Source of the DNA: Ephydatia muelleri
Taxonomy: Eukaryota > Porifera > Demospongiae > Spongillida > Spongillidae
Assembly: GCA_013339895.1 (NCBI GenBank)
Contig: JABACO010000003.1
Location: forward strand, 15,091,308-15,155,307
Direction of reading: 5' to 3'
Length of the DNA stretch: 64,000 nucleotides
In this document: positions 45,801 to 56,100 of the stretch, piece by piece
Layout of the letters: each line of letters begins with the position of its first letter
How positions within the stretch are numbered: position 1 is the first letter of the stretch
Notes under the pieces: model-generated
Told to the model about the DNA's origin: nothing
The model's input: the letters and a program-made list of their open reading frames with translations, nothing else
The model's database searches: none
Made by a program: the position numbers and the translations under genes

Positions 45801-47175
45801 TGAAGAAGGAATTTTGCTTTGGCAAGGGAGAATCATCATCCCAGACATTTTCCGAAAAACAGTTCTCTCAATGTTGCACGATGGTCATCCAGGAATTTGG
45901 GCGATGAGAGCATTGGCCCGGTTCTATGTGTGGTGGCCAAGCATAGATAAGGAGGTAGAGGAATTTGTTAAGAAATGTAGCGCATGTCAACAAAACCGAC
46001 CACGTGAACCTGAGACCCTACTGTACTCCTGGTGTGCTCCCACAGAACCTTGGTCACGGATCCATGTAGATTATGCGGGTCCATTTGATGGATGCTTCTG
46101 GTTAGTGGCGATAGATGCTTTCTCCAAGTGGCTGGAAATTAAGCCCCAGACGTCAACAACTTCAGCAATTACTATAAAATCTCTACGTGAAATGTTTAGC
46201 CGATTTGGTCTTCCAAAAATGATTGTATCAGACAATGGACCTCAGTTCAGCTCACAGGAATTCCGGGAATTTTGTGAAAGCAACAATGTTATACATGTTC
46301 GCACCACGCCGTACCATCCAAAGTCAAATGGTTTAGCTGAGAGAGCAGTCAGGACTTTCAAAGAACGCTACAAAGCAGCCAGGGCAAACAAGACAGATGC
46401 AGACCTTGCTCTACAGAGATTTTTAATCTCTTACCGAAATACCCCTCAGAAGTCAACTGGCCGGGCTCCAGCAGAAATCCTTTTAGGGCGGAAGCTGCGT
46501 ACAAAGCTGGACCTCTTAAAGCCAGATACTGCACGTCAAATTGATTACTCTTTATTGAAGCAGAAGATTTATCATGACAAGCGCAGTAAACCACGATGTT
46601 TTGATGAAGGGGAACTAGTGTGGGTACAAAGGACTCAAGGAAAAGGATATGATGAAGGGTGTATAGAAAAAAAAACTAATGATCATTCATATCTGGTGAA
46701 AAGTTGTGGGAAGATTCAGAGGAAACATGCAGATCAATTGCGAGTCAGGGAGTTACCAGAAGAGGATCTCATAAAACAGAATGGAAATTTACACACTAGT
46801 CAGAACACATTTGTAGAAGAACAACATCTAAATATACATACAGCACCGTACACACACACAAAAAGTTCTCAAGTGGTTGGAGCGCAGGATGCAGAGGAAG
46901 ATGTGGTCAGTGGGGATGAGGGGATGGAAACCCCTATGTTGGAAGTGGACACGGAGGGCGAACATGTGAGGGACTTAGATGACACAGATAATGGTGGTGA
47001 GACAGTTGATGGAAGTGGAACAAGGCTATCTGGGGCAGAGAGGCCTCCTGGAGATGGATGGCAGCCAGGTGACAGTACAGCAGGCTCATCTTCATCCAAC
47101 AGGTGGCCCAAGAGATCAAGACGAGCTCCAGTGAGGCCATATGATAAATACCTGAACAACCCAAGAGCACAGTGA
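42877..47175 (+). CDS. Gypsy 2 gag-pol polyprotein
   Basis: A single frame of 1432 residues. Gag occupies about the first 220 residues, and a Cys/His zinc-binding part lies near 235-265 (CLRCGFRKHGRG, CNACGGPNHFARVC). An aspartic protease region follows near 330-420, then reverse transcriptase near 480-660 with YIDDIVVAG at about 630. RNase H is near 775-890 (TDASNQGVGAVL), the integrase zinc head near 1000-1045 (HDGHPGIWAMRALARFYVWW), and the integrase core near 1060-1160 (DNGPQFSSQEF, SNGLAERAVRTFKERY). An acidic tail follows. The order is Ty3/Gypsy; gag and pol in one frame resemble the Mag-like and K02A2.6-like groups. It has the look of a recent copy. Confidence 0.95.
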   Translation: MNEAAIAAVTQRFRFDRFDASGEEWEYYIQRFETELALHNLLAGDATAEARRNLLLSKIGPDAFKVLVDHFRPDAVTSKTYAQLKEILRKHYRKDTCILAERVKFTMRHRKDGETVSQFLIALRAIAGNCDFGESLNERLRDQLTIGINDDFWQQELFRLHTTNDTTLQQVEASALILEQASTQQKQIRSMAKGEQATEPLQVHRVKGTSQTPKVKQKRTPKELDDSIDCLRCGFRKHGRGENCAAKGSTCNACGGPNHFARVCLKTGNASVIHRREKHTRKLNTVGHGSSTDGPEESDIDDIDSDINVVHVRALKGLSARLTITINKHRVKMLYDPGAARSIINEHIWKRIGSPALQPTVPLVAYTNVTVNTRGEAVVKVKAFGKELKLPVIVINQQDTPLFGLDWCVAFGIKMPDGVTIRNIKSKDSTGAVDSQKDTNLKMLLTEFDELFGEDTTTITGHKAVVHLKDGAVPKIFPARPVPFPLRKAVETEIERLIKEDILEAVDTTVTPIEWASPIVCVPKPNGKIRLCVDFKATINQHVYVDPHPLPRFEDIVSKLGGSEYFSKIDLKDAFLQMEVDVPSRKYLVVATHMGYFRYKRLPFGVCFAPAVFQKTMDTILAGIPKTAAYIDDIVVAGQSKEEHLELLRTVFTRLKQANIRAKLSKCEFLKTEVTYLGYRIDRQGIHPTEEHIEALRNMPAPSNKKELRSFLGAINYYSRFIPNLQPMCAPLHSLTKDSVPWHWSTTSNNIYQNLKQILSSKDTLVHYNEDLPLVLVTDASNQGVGAVLLHTLHNGTERPVAYASRTFNDREKQYSVLDKEALAIIFGVTKFYQYVYGRNFTLRTDHKPLERILGAKREIPKMAANRLQRWALTLCAFDYDIQYVKGKENILADPLSRLPLKSAVAQAEEQSSYSLLNIRLQDLPLTRRELRKQTASDAVLSQIIKYVERGWPIDKRLIPSGLCTFYEKRDTLSFEEGILLWQGRIIIPDIFRKTVLSMLHDGHPGIWAMRALARFYVWWPSIDKEVEEFVKKCSACQQNRPREPETLLYSWCAPTEPWSRIHVDYAGPFDGCFWLVAIDAFSKWLEIKPQTSTTSAITIKSLREMFSRFGLPKMIVSDNGPQFSSQEFREFCESNNVIHVRTTPYHPKSNGLAERAVRTFKERYKAARANKTDADLALQRFLISYRNTPQKSTGRAPAEILLGRKLRTKLDLLKPDTARQIDYSLLKQKIYHDKRSKPRCFDEGELVWVQRTQGKGYDEGCIEKKTNDHSYLVKSCGKIQRKHADQLRVRELPEEDLIKQNGNLHTSQNTFVEEQHLNIHTAPYTHTKSSQVVGAQDAEEDVVSGDEGMETPMLEVDTEGEHVRDLDDTDNGGETVDGSGTRLSGAERPPGDGWQPGDSTAGSSSSNRWPKRSRRAPVRPYDKYLNNPRAQ

Positions 47176-47189
47176 AAAAGGGGGACGAA

Positions 47190-47313
47190 TGTAGGATTAT
47201 GATGTGTGTATTGACAATATAAATGCATTGCGCATGCGTGGTGCTTTGATTAGAGTGGTTTTTGCTAAGACACATTGTGGCGACCTTCGTTTCTCCTAAT
47301 ACGTTATCCTACA
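47190..47313 (+). repeat. 3' LTR of Gypsy 2
   Basis: Same sequence as 42728-42851. Confidence 0.96.
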
Positions 47314-49230
47314 AAAACTAGAGGACATGGGGTAATGCTGTGAGTGCAGTGACATCAAGGAACCTTATCTGAGTGCTTCTATACTATAGCCTCACCAGTC
47401 CACCCCTCCCTATGCCAGTCCATTTTGCTTGTGTACACACACACACACACTATGGCTTTGTCAAATTTGGTCATCAAAACTAGAGGACATGGGGTAATGG
47501 AGTGAGTGCAGTGACATCAAGGAACCTTATCTGAGTGCTTCTATACTATAGCCTCACCAGTCCACCCCTCCCTATGCCAGTCCATTCCACTTGTGTACAC
47601 ACACCCACACACCATGGCTTTGTCACATTTTGTCATCAAAACTAGAGGACATGGGGTAATGCTGTGAGTGCAGTGACATCAAGGAACCTTATCTGAATGT
47701 TTCTATACTATAGCCTCACCAGTCCACCCCTCCCTAGGCCAGTCCATTCCATATGTGTGCACACACCCACACACCATGGCTTTGTCAAATTTTGTCACCA
47801 AAACTAGAGGACATGGGGTAATGCTGTGAGTGCAGTGACATCAAGGAACCTTATCTGAGTGCTTCTATACTATAGCCTCACCAGTCCACCCCTCCTTATG
47901 CCAGTCCATTCCACTTGTGTACACACACCCACACACCATGGCTTTGTCAAATTTTGCCAACAAAACTAGAGGACATGGGGTAATGTTGTGAGTGCAGTGA
48001 CATCAAGGAACCTTATCTGAGTGCTTCTATACTATAGCCTCACCAGTCCACCCCTCCCTATGCCAGTCCATTCCACTTGTGTACACACACCCACACACCA
48101 TGGCTTTGTCAAATTTTGTCATCAAAACTAGAGGACATGGGGTAATGTTGTGAGTGCAGTGACATCAAGTGACCTTATCTGAGTGCTTCTATATTATAGC
48201 CTCACCAGTCCACCCCTCCCTATGCCAGTCCATTCCACTTGTGTACACACACCCACACACCATGGCTTTGTCAAATTTAGTCATCAAAACTAGAGGACAT
48301 GGGGTAATGCTGTGAGTGCAGTGACATCAAGGAACCTTATCTGAGTGCTTCTATACTATAGCCTCACCAGTCCACCCCTCCCTATGCCAGTCCATTTTGC
48401 TTGTGTACACACACACACACACTATGGCTTTGTCAAATTTTGCCATCAAAACTAGAGGACATGGGGTAATGTTGTAAGTGCAGTGACATCAAGTGACCTT
48501 ATCTGAGTGCTTCTATACTATAGCCTCACCAGTCCACCCCTCCCTATGCCAGTCCATTTTGCTTGTGCACACACACACACACACACACTATGGCTTTGTC
48601 AAATTTGGTCATCAAAACTAGAGGACATGGGGTAATGGAGTGAGTGCAGTGACATCAAGGAACCTTATCTGAGTGCTTCTATACTATAGCCTCACCAGTC
48701 CACCCCTCCCTATGCCAGTCCATTCCACTTGTGTACACACACCCACACACCATGGCTTTGTCACATTTTGTCATCAAAACTAGAGGACATGGGGTAATGT
48801 TGTGAGTGCAGTGACATCAAGGAACCTTATCTGAATGTTTCTATACTATAGCCTCACCAGTCCACCCCTCCCTATGCCAGTCCATTCCACTTGTGTACAC
48901 ACACACACACACACACCATAGCTTTGTCACATTTTGTCATCAAAACTAGAGGACATGGGGTAATGGAGTGAGTGCAGTGACATCAAGGAACCTTATTTGA
49001 GTGCTTCTATACTATAGTCTCACCAGTCCACCCCTCCCTATGCCAGTCCATTTTGCTTGTGTACACACACCCACACCATGGCTTTGTTAACTTTGGTCAT
49101 CAGAACTAGAGGACCTGGGGTAATGTGAGTGCAGTGACATCATGTGACCGTATGTGAGTGCTTCTATATAGCCTCACCAGTCTCTGTCTCCTTATTCCAG
49201 TCCACTAAGCTAATGCGCACACGTGCACAC
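47314..49230. repeat. 162-bp satellite array, right block, about 12 copies
   Basis: Continues the array after Gypsy 2. Units near the right edge (49000-49230) are progressively diverged, as expected at an array border. Some units carry the ttttgcttgtg variant with longer CA runs. Confidence 0.95.
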
Positions 49231-49568
49231 CAAAAGCTTTGTCATCCTTTTTCAACTTGGATCTGGAGGATATATCCTGTTTGCTGATAACAATCCTTAT
49301 GACTGACCTCAAAGTTGACTAATTTTTATTGGTGATTGCATTCATTCTTGTGCATGGATTCCTTTGTACTCTATAATGGACTCCCATGTTTATCACATTT
49401 AGTTGAGTGGCACAAATTGTTCTATTTTGAATGAGGTTAATCTAATATGTTCTTTTCGAATATATAAGGGATAAAATAAATCCGCTTGCAATACAATCTG
49501 TCTTTGAAGTCATGGTATGTTTACTAGTTTGTATATTCTTTATGAATATTGAAGTGTGTATGTTGCAG
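49231..49568. other. Upstream region of the PHD-transposase gene
   Basis: AT-rich. It holds no terminal inverted repeat that I can match to the right side of the gene. A 5' exon may lie here. Confidence 0.35.
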
Positions 49569-50158
49569 GGAAAAAAGAAATACAACATTGATATAGAAAG
49601 ACTTGCTGCTATTCTTAGGGAGAGGGGCTGGCCTCCTCCTGATGCATCAAGAAGTGCCCCCACGGGGGTACTGGTTTTTAATTGCTTCAGCTTTGTCAAA
49701 TTGCAACAAGCCATGTTCTAAGTATGTTTTAGCGGTGTACAAATGTTGGCAGACCAACAGAGGCAATGTGCGTACATCTGTCGGTAATTATGAAGCAAAT
49801 GACTGGTACAGCATAGTTACCTGCATTTATTCTAGATGACTTGCAGCATCATAGTGTTGCAGAAAGTGGAGATTATGAAGAATCTCTTATACGTCAGGAG
49901 TATATGGTGGCTGGTGTAGACAGGCAGAATGAGAATGAGATGGCTAATGAGCAGGTGGAGCATGTGATGTCTAATGAGCTTGTGGTGTGTAATGAGCAGG
50001 TAGCGGATGAACTGGCTACTGAGGAGATAGAGGACAGGATGGCTAGTGAGAGGGTGGAGGACATGATGACTAGTGAGGGGGTGGAGGACAGTCAGAAGTT
50101 GGAGGATGAGGTTACTAGTGAGGAGGTGAAGGATGAGATGGGGGAGATGGAGGACACG
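49569..50158 (+). CDS. N-terminal exons: basic motif and acidic repeat
   Basis: Exon 49569-49667 (GKKKYNIDIERLAAILRERG, then WPPPDASRSAPTG) is exactly 33 codons between ttgcag and a gtactg donor. Exon 49847-50158 (104 codons) follows tgcag and ends at gtaagc. It is strongly acidic, with about seven imperfect repeats of the type V.D.(M/L).SE..E (EIEDRMASERVEDMMTSEGV). Both are phase 0. Acidic low-complexity heads of this kind often bind basic partners such as histones; the function here is inference. Confidence 0.6.
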
Positions 50159-53100
50159 GTAAGCAGTTATGAAGTCTGATTCATAGTAGAATATTACATT
50201 GTGTGAGGTTGAATTATTTGACCAGTATCACGATGGTACAGAGGATGCATGGTTAGATTCATAACATGTGTACATGTATATAATAATATTAGTATTATTT
50301 TATTATAAATAATACATTTTGTAGCATGATAGCAATGTTTATTACATGTTCATTACAATGAAGCTGAACTACAATGAAAGCAGATCTGTCCCAGTGAAGG
50401 ATGAGTCTCAAGTTCTGGTGTATTGCATATGCCGAAAACCTTTTGATTCAGCAAAGTAATTGAATTATAGTGCCTTTATTAAGAAATTCATATGATAATC
50501 TTAAACTAGGTTCATGATCGGATGTGACTTCTGTGGGGAATGGTATCATGGCTGTTGTGTTGGAGTATCTGAAGAGGAAAGTAATAGAATGGAGGTTTAC
50601 AAATGCCAACTTTGTACTGAACATCACATTGCTACTCCATTTTACAATGAAGGTCAGAGGTATATGGTGTGTACTGTTGATCATCTACAAGCACTTTTGC
50701 AGATGATTCATCACATGAAATTGTCAGTGGTCACACATTACAACAAGAGGTACAATCACTTGTAGCTTGGGATCGAAAAAATAAATGCAGCACAATGTCA
50801 AATATTAGTCCATTGCTTGCCATGTATGCAAATACAAATATTGCATCGCTATATCTCATATATACTTACTATTGTTATGCACAAATGAAGATTAAATGCC
50901 TTCTAAAATATATTCATATTAATGAGCCATATTCTTTGCCATTTAATAGTTCACTTGAATATCTGCATGCCCCTGTGTATGCACTGTATAATCTATGCAT
51001 TAAATTATTCATCTCAGATATATATTGTTGCGGCCATCACCTAGCAGTGATTTTAGCAGCCAAGTGTATTTCTATCATGTTTAGGAATTTTTTGTGTCGC
51101 AACAAACAACAGAATGTCTGACTGATTCAAATTATATACCTGTTGGTAGTGAATTTACAAAGAATCTTGAGAAGCATGGGCTGTTTTGCATATCAAAAGC
51201 ACAGTGGGATCTCCTTGCTTGCAGTGACAGAATGAATCCTTCTTGGGTTCATGCAATGGCACATGGTTTGTCGAGTTTAAATAAGTGCTGCTGTTTTGCA
51301 TTTAAGAGACATTGGCTCAAAAAATGTAACTCACGAAAAAAAACTCCTGCTATTTTTAAAGCATATGGATATTGTACATTTCAAACCTGTGGTGTCACTG
51401 TGATGCTATGGATAAACCAGGACAGTTTTATTGAAGACAAAGTTGCAGTAAATGTGGACTTTCATGGTAATATTAATCATAAAGTTGGGGAAACACATTC
51501 GAGGAACTTAAGCCTATCTGTTAGACAGAATATAATAAGCACATTCCAGGACACCCATATTGCTCCATCTAAGGAATATTGCAGACGACTCATGTCACTA
51601 GACAATGAACAATTTGTTTCAGGAAATCGTGATGGAGTTGGCTGCAGCACATCTGTTCTTCAGAAGATCTCATCACAAGCAAGGCTTCAACTAGAAGAAG
51701 ACAAAGATCTCATTACATCTCTTTTAGTCCTTCAAAAAATGTTTTTAAACTCAATGCCAAGTGTAAATATCATGCGCCCAGACTCTCCAGTCCGTGGATT
51801 TATACAACATATCCATGCATATCCATTTGGTGTCATCTGCTTCAATGAAGTAGCTGTGCGCTTATATCATGATTTGGCACCAAAAAGTCCCATATTCTGT
51901 GATGCAACAGGTACTATCATAGCACTACCAAAAGAACAAGGGAAACTTCCAACTGTCTATTACTATGCTTTAGTGCTAAAGCATCCAATTTCTGGAAGAT
52001 CACCAATTCCTGTGGCAGAACTAATCACTTCTGACCATACTGTGCTATCTATAAGCTTTTTTTTAGAGGCTTTTCGTAGAGCTGAAGGTCTGCTATTTGG
52101 TACAGGAAACTTGATAAGACCCCTTCAAGTTATCATTGACAGGAGTATTGTTTTATTGTTAAGCTTTTTGCATACATTTAACAATGAAACATTACACGAA
52201 TACCTACATAGATCGTTTCGTGTTGTAACTGGAACATCAACGTCTAAGGACGAGAGAAAGATATTTCCTCATGCTTGTTTGAGCCATGTAATGAATTCAG
52301 CAAAAAAAGAATGCAAAAAGTGGTTAGTATTCATCAAGAATGCATTATGTAATTCACTTAGAATTTTTTTAATGCATATAGGTTTCACAAGGGGCAATAC
52401 AAATTTGCAATGTATTCATTTTCTACCCTGGTGAACGCCACAACACTGCAGGAATTAGAAATGAGACTAACATTGATGAAGGTTCTCTATTGCAACAAAA
52501 CTAATACAGATGGAGTGAAGAAGGCACATGATGGGATTGTGGATGTTATTAATTCATTAGGGATGGTATCTCAACCTGAATCAGAAGTTAGCAGTACATC
52601 TCTGACTTATGAGTGCATTGAAGGCAGTGATACCTTAACTGAATCAATGCAGCCTTTTGGCACCTATATCCGGCTAAAATTGGACAAGATTCAAGTCAGC
52701 AATTTAGGAGAATCAAGCAATGCCTTCTATCAACCTCAGTGGTTTGATGTGGTTCTAAACAAATGGTTGCCGATGGCACCATTCTGGACATCTCTTCTGT
52801 TAGGTATGCAAGTAAAAGGTTGTGTGCAATAATAACCTTTATTTCGAGTACAATTAGGAGATATGCAGCGCCATAAGGATGAAAATGTCCATTTGCAATC
52901 CGCTGCTATTGTGGTATGATCACAATATGCAGGAACAATTAGCAACTGTACATGTTATTACTCTCCCCCTGTCAGAACACTCGATGTAAAACATCAGGAA
53001 CAGTAGAAGCCTGGAATTACATACTAAAAAAAGTTGATCACTGTGAAAAGCACATTAGGCCAGATGTATTCCTTAGGCAACATTTCCCCATAATGATTGC

Positions 53101-56100
53101 AAGGCAAAGAAAATTCTTCGATGACCTTCAAGAGCCATCTCGAAGGCTAATTAAGGTTGAAAGAATAAATAATACAGCTGCAGTGAATCAAAAGGTTTCT
53201 CATTTCAGAAATCACCTTCCAATAAACCTTCACGTGCTGTAAAGGAAAAATGGTCTAAGCGAAACAATGACCATGTACAACAGAGTCGGTTGTGTGGTTT
53301 ATTTCAACAAAAACCTGTTGCTCCATTAAACCACATGTCTCTAAGGTATAGTTCTCTGAAATATCTTAATTTTAAATTAACATGTACTCATCTATGCTCG
53401 AAATCATAACCTTCATGTTTTACTGCACTTTTTATTTTTGTATCAGTGTGCACAAGGTCGAAGTTTCACAAGCTGAAGATCTCAGGTAAATGGTTTTGTG
53501 TTAAATACACAACTGTATGTTGTGCAAATTCTTATATGTGTAGGGTAGATGATGTGAATCTTGACACAAATTCTGATGTATGTATTGTTTCTGCTGTAAA
53601 ATCAACGTAAGTGAAGAAAGTACAGTTACTCGTGCATATATATCATGTTTATTAACTTTACTTTTAATCCAATTTATTATTATAAGTGAATCATCTGAGC
53701 TGAAATCATCGCACATGGCCGCAATTGTAATATTATTTGCACGTTCTTCCACCTATTTACATGGTATCTATTTAAAAAGGATGGAGCTGTGCTCGATGTA
53801 GCACGAAAAGTGAACAAGGGCCTTGAAAATTCTGCTAATCTGTGTTGGTTGAATTCTATATTGCAAGTATTACTGACAACACCATTACATCTTATCCTAA
53901 AATGTATACAAATCTGAGTAATCATACGTATAATATTATATACTACTACTGTTTTTCCCAGCAATGAAGATTGAATATCTTTCACATATTCAAAAGGCAT
54001 TTGTTGATCTGATGGAATGCATTGAGGTGAAATCTGATAATCCTTCTGACCCCTCACGTCTGGCAGTAAGAATGAAATACAGATTGAATGTAATTTATCT
54101 ATTTACTTTTGCAGACTTTGCTTACCATGAATGCTGCTTACCTCAGAATGGGATGTCAAAACGACTGTTGTGAAGGTTTTACTGCACTTTTTGATCAGCT
54201 AATGACAGGGTCCAAGGTAGTGTCTGAAACGTTACTGTTTTCATGTACACAACAATACCTTTGGAATTGGATACCTATATAGGTGCTATCCAAGTATCGC
54301 CAGCTTTTTGCGACAACTGTGCATAAAAAAGCCATTTGCTGCTCAAAGGTATTATCTAATTATTGAGATAATTTGTCACATTATGTATTTATTATGTATA
54401 GCCTGTGTGCGAAACTACTGATTGGTCAGTAATATCTTGTAGTGTAGAAGAGCATCAAGAAATAAGTATTATGGAATTGATGAAAATGTGGATTGACTCT
54501 TTCTTGAATGAAATGGAAGGTCCCCATGTGTAATAAATTCAATTTGTCCCAAGCATTGTTTGTTACATTTCTATCTTGCCAGGGAGTGTGAAAAGTGTAA
54601 TCAGCATCTGGACATTCATAGTCGGGAAGTTTCATTTCCTAGCCATATGATGATTCATTGTGATAGAGTTTCACTATCTAGAAAACCTAAGAAGTTGAAT
54701 TGTAGAGTTCTTTTGCCATGGTAATGTCTTTTCAATTTCATGTACACAACTGTAAACCACATTTGTGCATACAGTGTAGAGCATGTGTCATACTTACATG
54801 CCACGAACAAGCCAAAATATGAACTTTCTGCACTAGTGGTAAGTATCTAGCGTTTTGTATAGTAGTATTCATGTGCGTTGTACTACTAAAAAAAACTGCA
54901 GATTCATCATGGCACACATACAGGAAAAGGCCACTGTAAATATTATTTCAAATCAAATAGTACCTTACACTGCATTATAATTTCCTTCACGCACATAGAC
55001 ACATGCCTTGTTAGGAGCAGAGATCAATGGATCAGATACAGTGACACACAAGTCAGCATCATCACATCATTTGATTACATATGTTCACAAGAAGTGCAGG
55101 TTGTACAGGGTGGTTTGTTCATACATTCATTCATATTACATTTGTGGCAGGAAAATGTTTGTCTTGCATTGTATACATCACCAATGGCAGTGGTAAGTTA
55201 GCGGTCATTTACATATTGGTTACTTATATTTTACATTTATAAAGGCACTTCTAGATGAATGTACTGCTGATTTGACGACTCCAAACTCAACTAATTCAAA
55301 CCTAGTAGGTGTAATGTTCAGAGCACATTGCTGCTATGTACCACAAGGATGCCTTTTACAACATAGCGATATCCAGGGCTACCTGAACATTTAGAAGCTG
55401 AGGTATTGTTTCAATATGCTTCTGCAGTAATGGAAAGCAAGCTAGAATTCATCTATTCAGCTTAAGCTCAAGGTTCCTATGCCTAGTTCAACATTCCAGC
55501 TTGAGAAACAGGACCTGATAAATGTAGCATCTGGAGGATGGATCGACTCCAAGGTAAATTCATTAAAACCATTTTTTTGACGTTATGAAGCAAAGAACTT
55601 ACAATTACAGATAATTGCCTCATATTTTGAGCTTATGCAAAGAAGTAATATGCAGAAAGTATTATTACATAACCTTAACAGGGCTGTATGGAGTATAATA
55701 GTGATATGTTTCAGCACGGAATAATGACAAAGTGGTTTGATCCTACATTTATACCTCTGCTAAAAGCAAAGGGATATTCAGCAGTGAAACGGTACTGTAA
55801 GGTAAGAAGAAGAGATAGGTTTTACTAATACGAGCTGAATATACAGTGTACAATATAGGGGAAAGATTTGCTGAAAAATGAAGTCTTGCTTTTTCCTGTA
55901 CACAAGCCACAGCATTGGAGCCTATTGGTAAGTACATTTACGCATTGCAAAAAGTCTTCATTGTAATAATCCTTATAGGTTGTGCACATTCAGAGGCATG
56001 TGATCAGATGTATTGATTCATTGCATCAAAGTAACATTGATGCTGTGAACTGGATTTGGTAAGTTATCCATATATTTTGTTCAGACTTAGCAGGTGTGCA

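Larger units (their letters stand above)
42728..47313 (+). mobile_element. Gypsy/Ty3 LTR retrotransposon inside the satellite (Gypsy 2)
   Basis: The 124-bp LTRs (42728-42851 and 47190-47313; TG...CA) appear identical by eye, and aaaac flanks both sides (42723-42727, 47314-47318), matching the interrupted satellite word catcaaaactagagg. One long gag-pol frame fills the interior, and a purine tract (aaaaagggggacga) precedes the 3' LTR. The element looks whole and very young. It sits in the 162-bp array, which continues on its right. Confidence 0.97.
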
